This document shows, piece after piece, positions 58,265 to 64,000 of a stretch of 64,000 nt of DNA; the first letter of the stretch is position 1, and every line of letters begins with the position of its first letter. Source of the DNA: Saprospiraceae bacterium (GTDB taxonomy: Bacteria > Bacteroidota > Bacteroidia > Chitinophagales > Saprospiraceae); NCBI GenBank assembly GCA_016710625.1, contig JADJVK010000054.1:62001-126000 (forward strand), given 5' to 3'. The translations under genes were made by a program, and so were the position numbers. Below the pieces are notes generated by a model. It saw only the letters and a program-made list of their open reading frames with translations, was not told where the DNA came from and searched no databases.

Positions 58265-59152
58265 TTATTCATCAATCTTTTCCAAAACTACAGGATTAGC
58301 AATATTCGAAAAATCGCCATTGATGTAGTGGATGATATTTTCAAAAGCTGTTCTGAAATATAATTCATATCCGTTTTGCTCCACATAGCCTAAATGAGGG
58401 GTACAAACAACATTGTCCATATTAAGCAATTCATAGTTGGTGTCATAGATGGGTTCATTTTCATAAACATCCACTCCGACAAATATTTTCTTTCCACTTT
58501 TCAGTACATTCAAAAGAGCATTTGGTGCAATCAATTCTGCTCTAGCGGTATTGATTAAAACTGCATTTTCCTTTAAGTTTATCAAATCACTTTCTGCTAC
58601 AATACCGAAAGTAGCATCATTCAATCGTAGATGCAATGTAACAATATCTGCATTTTTGAAAAAATATTCTTTGCTCTCTGCTTTTTGGAAACCTGCTTCT
58701 ACCGCTTTATTTCTGGATGCTTCACTTCCCCAAACCAAAACATTTGCTCCAAAAACTTTTGCATACTGTGCTATTTTTTGACCTATCTTTCCATAACCCC
58801 AAATGCCAATAGTTTTTCCATGAATTGATGAACCAATGTTAATTTGCCACTGTCCTTTTTTCATCCCATCAATAGCTTGTGGCACTTTACGAACCGTATT
58901 CATCATTAATAACCAAGTTAATTCTGCAGGAGCAATTGGAGAGCCAATGCCTTCTGCAACAGCCACATTATATTTGTTGCAAGCTGCAAGATTTAAATGA
59001 TTGGAAATCTTTCCAGTCTGACTAATGAGCTTTAGATTGGGTAACTTACTTAGTAAATCCTCAGAAATTTCAGTTCGTTCTCTGGTTAACACCAAAATTT
59101 CAGTTTCCTTTATGAGTGCTGAAAGTTTTTCAGTATAATAGTAATTTTCATT
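58265..59152 (-). CDS. D-2-hydroxyacid dehydrogenase, N-terminus missing
   Basis: The readable frame covers about 295 residues. The Rossmann motif G-I-W-G-Y-G-K-I-G-Q is intact, as are the N-T-A-R-A-E-L catalytic Arg region, a downstream D-V-Y-E-N-E-P with the catalytic Glu, and C-T-P-H-L-G-Y with the catalytic His. The frame can be followed upstream from 59095 to 59152 with family-like sequence (E-K-L-S-A-L-I-K-E-T-E-I-L-V-L), where a TAA (59155-59153) blocks it, and no usable ATG is present. About 30 N-terminal residues are absent. The enzyme uses NAD(H); the substrate (phosphoglycerate or another 2-hydroxyacid) is not determined. Confidence 0.82.
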   Translation of the reverse strand, partial: NENYYYTEKLSALIKETEILVLTRERTEISEDLLSKLPNLKLISQTGKISNHLNLAACNKYNVAVAEGIGSPIAPAELTWLLMMNTVRKVPQAIDGMKKGQWQINIGSSIHGKTIGIWGYGKIGQKIAQYAKVFGANVLVWGSEASRNKAVEAGFQKAESKEYFFKNADIVTLHLRLNDATFGIVAESDLINLKENAVLINTARAELIAPNALLNVLKSGKKIFVGVDVYENEPIYDTNYELLNMDNVVCTPHLGYVEQNGYELYFRTAFENIIHYINGDFSNIANPVVLEKIDE

Positions 59153-59383
59153 TTACATAAAATTTTATACTTTAAATAAAAACCACAAATTATATTTTAT
59201 ATAATGTTGAAATTGAAAAAAAGTAAACTTGAACTTTTAGAATTTTTTATTTAAATTATTGGTCTCTTTTTTTTCAAAAAATAGTATAGAATTGAATCAT
59301 CTTAAAACGTTTTAATCAACATAATTAATTTATTGTCTTGGAATTTTAAGAAAATAATTAACAAAATCTTAATAATTAATTTT

Positions 59384-59755
59384 CTAATTATCACTTAAAT
59401 AGCTTTTCAAATTTTTTGAAAATGCTAAAAAATAAAAAGCAATCAAAAATTCAATCATAATTCCAAACAAGAATACTGTTTTTGTATTTAATTTACTTGA
59501 ATTATTATAAATGATTAAAGCAATTAATGGAATTATATATAAAAAATTGAAAATCATAATTTCTCGAATATATTTCCATTTTAAAAATAAACCAAGAATA
59601 TATAAAATACCTAAATCACCAAAAAAACTGATTTTTCCAGTTTTACTAACAAATAATTCTTTATTAAAATGTGTTGTAAGGCTTACAGATATGATAATGA
59701 TGGAGATGAAAATAACTTCAATTTGCCCTAATTCTTTCAAGTTGATTTTTTGCAT
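59384..59755 (-). CDS. Small four-helix membrane protein, unknown
   Basis: 123 aa with four hydrophobic segments at about 12-30, 44-60, 65-85 and 93-112. No motif or family is recognised. It lies alone between ribD and the 2-hydroxyacid dehydrogenase gene, with more than 200 bases on its downstream side. The length is consistent with a small DUF-type inner-membrane protein. Confidence 0.55.
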   Translation of the reverse strand: MQKINLKELGQIEVIFISIIIISVSLTTHFNKELFVSKTGKISFFGDLGILYILGLFLKWKYIREIMIFNFLYIIPLIALIIYNNSSKLNTKTVFLFGIMIEFLIAFYFLAFSKNLKSYLSDN

Positions 59756-59855
59756 TTTCGCTGTTTTTAAAATAATTATAATTTAAATTTTCATTTCAAG
59801 ATGGCTTGTAACTAGTTGTTTTTTTATAATGCAATATGCAAAAGTTTTAATTTTT

Positions 59856-60896
59856 TTACAAGAAATTTATTACTTTTATAATAATACCAACAATCTCCCC
59901 AATATTTTCCATCTTATTAGGCAATAAATCCAAATTGGGTGCTTTTACAGTACCTAAAACTCTATCTGATTCAATGATGATTATTTCATCAAATACATTT
60001 TGGTCAATAAAAAATTGGAGTAGAGCTGCACCGCCTTCTACGAGTAGTTTTCCAATATTCATTTGATATAAAGCTTTTAAAATGAGATTGATATGTGCTT
60101 CATTCATTGGAAAATCAATAATCTTTTGTTCACCAAGAGTAGGGTAGTTGGGCAGGGTGGAAATAATTATGCTTTTGTTGTTTTGGCGAATATTACTATT
60201 GATAGGCACCTTTCCATGCTGGTCAATAAAGATGGGAATGGGCGATTTTCCATAAAATAATCGATTGTTCAATGTTGGATTATCAATCAACACCGTATTT
60301 GTCCCTACCATGATTCCATCCATTTCTGAACGGATTTGATGTACAAATCGATTGGATAGGTTATTGCTTATGGCAATCTGCTCACCATTTTTAGATATAA
60401 ATCCATCTTTTGTTTGTGCCCATTTGAGGGTAATATATGGTTTTTGCTGCAAGATATTTTTTGTAAAAGAGCTAATTAAAGCATTGCCCTCATTTTCTAA
60501 AATGCCCTGAACTACTGCTATTCCAGCAGCTTTCAATTGTGCAATCCCATTTCCTGCTACTTTTGGATTAGGATCTAAGGTACTCACCACTACCTTTTTG
60601 ACTTGATGTTGTATCAAAAGCTGAGTACATGGCGGTGTTTTACCAGTATGACAACAAGGTTCGAGACTTACATAAACTGTGGATTCGGTAAGTTTATATT
60701 TGTTTTCTGGGGTCACTGAAGCGATAGCATTGACTTCTGCATGAGCACCACCAAATTGTTGATGCCATCCTTCTCCAATGATCGTATTTTGATGGACAAT
60801 CACACAACCAACAAGAGGATTGGGCGACACAGCACCCAATCCTCTCTTGGCTAAATCAAAACATCTTTTGATAAATATTTCGTGATTTTCTTCCAT
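59856..60896 (-). CDS. ribD: Bifunctional riboflavin deaminase/reductase
   Basis: 346 aa with both domains. The N-terminal deaminase has the zinc site H-A-E (His52-Glu54) and P-C-C-H-T-G-K-T-P-P-C (Cys81 and Cys90). The C-terminal reductase (about 150-346) has the T-L-K-W-A-Q-T-K-D-G-F-I opening and the L-L-V-E-G-G-A-A-L-L-Q-F-F-I segment. It performs the second and third steps of riboflavin synthesis. Its ATG overlaps the lysS stop in a TAATG junction, so the two genes are translationally coupled. Confidence 0.94.
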   Translation of the reverse strand: MEENHEIFIKRCFDLAKRGLGAVSPNPLVGCVIVHQNTIIGEGWHQQFGGAHAEVNAIASVTPENKYKLTESTVYVSLEPCCHTGKTPPCTQLLIQHQVKKVVVSTLDPNPKVAGNGIAQLKAAGIAVVQGILENEGNALISSFTKNILQQKPYITLKWAQTKDGFISKNGEQIAISNNLSNRFVHQIRSEMDGIMVGTNTVLIDNPTLNNRLFYGKSPIPIFIDQHGKVPINSNIRQNNKSIIISTLPNYPTLGEQKIIDFPMNEAHINLILKALYQMNIGKLLVEGGAALLQFFIDQNVFDEIIIIESDRVLGTVKAPNLDLLPNKMENIGEIVGIIIKVINFL

Positions 60897-62403
60897 TAAT
60901 CCATCTTTTCTGGTCTTAGATGCGGAAAAAACAAAACTTCTTGAATGGTAGATTGATTCGTCATCAACATAGCTAATCGGTCAATTCCAAATCCGATTCC
61001 AGCTGTTGGTGGCATTCCATATTCTAGTGCTCTCAAAAAATCGTGGTCGATGAACATCGCTTCATCATCCCCTCTTTCCATCAGTTTTACTTGCTCCTCA
61101 AATCGCTCTCTTTGATCTATTGGGTCATTCAATTCTGAATAGGCATTGGCAACTTCTTTTCCATTGATCATCAATTCAAATCTTTCCACCAAACCTTCTT
61201 TGCTTCTATGTTTCTTTGTTAAAGGGCTCATTTCCACAGGATAATCTGTGATAAATGTAGGTTGGATATATTTTCCTTCACAGGTCTCTCCGAAAATCTC
61301 ATCGATAAGCTTTCCTTTTCCCATGGAAGCTTCAGTTTCTATATGTAATTTTTTACAAACTGCTCTCAATTCTGTTTCATCCATTTGGCTAATATCGATA
61401 CCAGTATGTTCTTGAATTGCTTCAAAAATCGTCACTCTTTGAAAGGGGCTTTGAAACTAATAGTGTGGTCACCAACTGTCAATTCAGTAGTTCCATGAAT
61501 TGCTATCGCCACTTTTTCAAGCATTTCTTCGGTGAAATTCATCATCCAAAGATAATCTTTGTAAGCAACATAGAATTCAAGCACCGTAAATTCTGGATTA
61601 TGCGTTCTATCAATTCCTTCATTTCTGAAATTTCTTGAAAATTCATACACAAAATCGAAACCGCCAACAATCAACCTTTTAAGATACAATTCGTTTGCAA
61701 TTCTCAAATACATGGGAATATCCAAAGCATTGTGATGGGTAATAAAAGGTCTAGCAGCAGCACCACCTGGAATGTTTTGTAGTACAGGTGTATCCACTTC
61801 TAACGCCCCATGATTGTCTAAGAAATCACGGATTGTCTTAATCATTTTAGACCTTTTCAGGAAAGTATCTTTTACATTTTCGTTTACCGTCAAATCTACA
61901 TAACGCTGTCTTGCCCTTAATTCAGGATCAGAAAATGCATCGAAAATATGCCCTTCAGCATCTTTTTTCACTACAGGAAGTGGCTTCAAGGATTTGCTTA
62001 ATAAAGTTACTTCTTTCACTCTAATGGTAATTTCACCCATTTTAGTTCTGAAAGTTTCTCCCTTTATTCCGATATAATCACCTAAATCTAAATGTTTGGC
62101 AACTAAATGATCAAAAATCAACTCAGCTTGTTCCCCAAAATCATCTCTTTTGAAATAAATCTGAATTCTACCGCTACTATCTTTCAATTCTGCAAAAATA
62201 GCTTTCCCTTGTCCTCTTCTACTCATTAGCCTACCAGCCAAACATACCTCTTGAAAATTTAGTGGTTCGTCAGTAAATTCATGTTTGATAGTGTTGGCAA
62301 AAGCATTTACATCATATAAAGGAGCTGGATATGGATTGATACCCAAATTTATTAATTCTTGTAGGGATTCTCTCCGCACTATTTCCTGATCATTAAGCAT
62401 CAT
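60896..62403 (-). CDS. lysS: Lysyl-tRNA synthetase (class II), frameshifted
   Basis: Pieces 62403-61432 and 61435-60896 join by a one-base shift near 61435-61445 to about 502 aa. The anticodon-binding OB domain occupies the first 150 residues. The class II core shows motif 2 F-R-N-E-G-I-D-R-T-H-N-P-E-F-T and, in the second piece, motif 3 G-I-G-F-G-I-D-R-L. Lysyl-tRNA synthetase is essential and all signatures are present, so the shift is almost certainly a sequence error and is a useful calibration for the other broken genes. It is coupled to ribD. Confidence 0.95.
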
Positions 62404-62556
62404 TTATGATAAAATTTGTATCTGTAAATTATTATTAAATAATTAAGAAGATTAAAAAAGTCTGCAAAATTAAAGGTTTGCAAGCAAAGAAACAAATTAC
62501 CAAAAAATTACTAATTAATTAATATTAAAAAAAAATTAAAAAAAGAGATTAATTGC

Positions 62557-62564
62557 TATTTTTG
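62557..62564 (+). promoter_or_regulatory. Putative -7 box for the adhesin-like gene
   Basis: TATTTTTG matches TAnnTTTG, 37 bases before the ATG at 62602. No TTTG -33 box is present. Confidence 0.4.
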
Positions 62565-62601
62565 TATCTGAACTTTAGTTTATTAAAACAATCTAATTTA
62601 A

Positions 62602-64000
62602 ATGAGGTTTATTGTCACGTCTTTAATATTTATAATATTTTCAAATATTAAAATATTCTCTCAAGCTCCAGTACTTACCACAACTGGTAGTACACCTACA
62701 AATACAACAATTTGTGCTGGTGGAACAGTAAATCTAGTTGCTCAAGGTCAAAATTTAACGGCTGGAAGTGTAAAATGGATAAGGCATACAGTACCTGCAC
62801 CATCAAATATACTTTCTGGTGTGGAAATATGTGATAAGCCAATCAATGTACCACCTCCAAATAATGGTAATGTATTAATTGAATACCCATTCACAGCAAG
62901 TGGTGGCAATCAAGCTCCACAAATATCTCCAAGTGGATATGTGACTGCAACAAATCTTTCTATTTCAAATGGAACTTATAATCAATCATTTAGTCAAAAT
63001 GCATGTGATTGGCCTGCTACTGGTTCCATTTATGGAGGACCATTCAATGGAGGTAGTTTTGGAGCACCACCAAATTATTATCAATTTACAGTAAATTTAA
63101 CTCCTCCTACAGATTGTACTGTTGAGTTAAGTTCAATTTCTGTTGATTTTCTTGTTCTCAATATGGGCCCAAAAATTTTAAAGTAACCATGAATCCAAAT
63201 GGATCCGGAGAGCAATTGTTAGGACAAGGTACTATAGATAAGTTGTTCTGTAGATACCCCACCATCTGGGTCATGTACTGTTTTTTCTGCTGCAATAGTT
63301 CCTGTAATAAATAATGGGTCAATTGTTTTAGAATTTATGGTTGGGGAGGTACTGGATCGAATGCTGGTCAAGGTAAAATGAGACTAAAAAATTTGAAAGT
63401 AGAAGGAACATATGAATGTTTATCAAAATATACTGGTCCTATAGATCCTTGTGAAGATATGCCTGATTGTGGTGGTGTCACCAGTCAATCTTATTATTAT
63501 TTTGCTACTTTTGTGCCAAGTACTACTGGAATTCCAACTGCTACGACTTCAGGAATTAAAATTAATGTAAATTGCCCAACGGTGATTGCAGGTAATAATG
63601 GACCAAAATGTTTGAATACAAATGTCAATTTGACTTCAAATGCTAGTGGGTTAGGTCCTTTTACATATTCATGGACAGGTCCAAATGGATTTACTTCAAA
63701 TCAACAAAATCCTGTAATTACAAATATTAATGGTGCTCAATTTGGAGATTATACTGTTGTAGTTACTGGAGCTGGTGGATGCACTTCAACAGCAATAACT
63801 ACTGTAGTAGAAAGTAGTGGCTTTACTGTAGATATATATTCACAAGGTATTCCATTGCCTTCTGATGTTACTGTTTGTCAAGGGATTAATACAGTTTTGA
63901 CAGCAACACCAAATGGAGGGACTGCACCCTATACTTTCAAATGGAGTACTGGAGCAACTTCTCAATCAATAACAGTTTCTCCCACATCCAATATTTTATA
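62602..64000 (+). CDS. Large secreted adhesin-like protein, frameshifted, runs off the window
   Basis: A signal peptide ends at I-F-S-Q. The first piece (62602-63186) contains an I-C-A-G-G-T-V-N-L-V module and a beta-rich Cys-containing domain. The frame breaks near 63150-63340, where at least two shifts are needed. Reading from about 63400 to the end is open and gives a string of Ig/PKD-like SprB repeats (F-T-Y-S-W-T-G-P-N-G-F-T-S, then Y-T-F-K-W-S-T-G-A-T-S), each starting with a Cys-containing strand. SprB-type repeat proteins are large surface adhesins exported by the T9SS; the C-terminal sorting domain would lie outside. Confidence 0.75.

Overview
The window is a chromosomal segment of a member of the Bacteroidota. 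The evidence is the AT-rich composition, promoters of the TTTG / TAnnTTTG type, many secreted proteins ending in type IX secretion (T9SS) type A sorting domains, a SusC-like TonB receptor, a bacillithiol gene (bshC), and the rpsU-xerC-hpf gene order that is typical of this phylum. kdsB shows a Gram-negative LPS-bearing cell. Class or genus cannot be fixed from the sequence; a Saprospirales/Chitinophagales-like environmental lineage would fit.

Layout. 0-1.5 kb: tail of a probable aminotransferase, then a PPK2 polyphosphate kinase with a small membrane protein. 1.7-6.2 kb: a broken secreted propeller gene and the glycogen genes glgA-glgC. 6.3-16.5 kb: an oxidoreductase, a nucleoid-associated protein, a candidate structured RNA, two LVIVD-repeat secreted paralogues flanking cutA and an S9 peptidase, and a GlsB-type membrane protein. 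16.6-19.5 kb: a TerC gene whose 3' end dissolves into about 1.6 kb of almost pure A/G sequence, then an N-terminally damaged GxxExxY gene. 19.6-27.2 kb: secreted proteins (one large PKD/glycosidase-like/cohesin-like/T9SS protein), a cysteine-desulfurase-fold enzyme and a ClC channel. 27.5-29.9 kb: rpsU-xerC-hpf and kdsB. 30-43.4 kb: a lipoprotein, a DUF1648 protein, a TonB receptor, an SPFH protein, an acyltransferase, isoaspartyl peptidase and a TPR/outer-membrane-protein pair. 43.5-52.8 kb: glycosyltransferase-bshC, a patatin, an OB-fold secreted protein, an MsbA-like ABC exporter and a START protein. 53.1-57.9 kb: one very large broken gene for an SF1 helicase with a Vsr/MTES_1575-type nuclease and a GreA/GreB-like tail, resembling DUF4011-helicase-Vsr defence proteins. 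58.2-64 kb: a 2-hydroxyacid dehydrogenase, ribD, lysS and the start of a large adhesin-like secreted protein.

Data quality shapes the reading. At least ten genes carry single-base shifts, including the essential lysS, and some shifts come in clusters of two or three within 100 bases. Most are therefore probably consensus errors. The A/G block looks like two low-quality read tails meeting, because real coding sequence can be followed into it from both sides with rising error density. The helicase gene differs in having two in-frame TAA stops in addition to shifts, so real decay is plausible there.

The most interesting items are the helicase-nuclease-GreA/B fusion, the candidate RNA at 8.37-8.60 kb, the perfect 17-bp terminator-like hairpin inside the xerC coding sequence, the patatin that has lost its catalytic-aspartate segment, and the A/G block. 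No CRISPR array, tRNA, rRNA or insertion sequence was seen.
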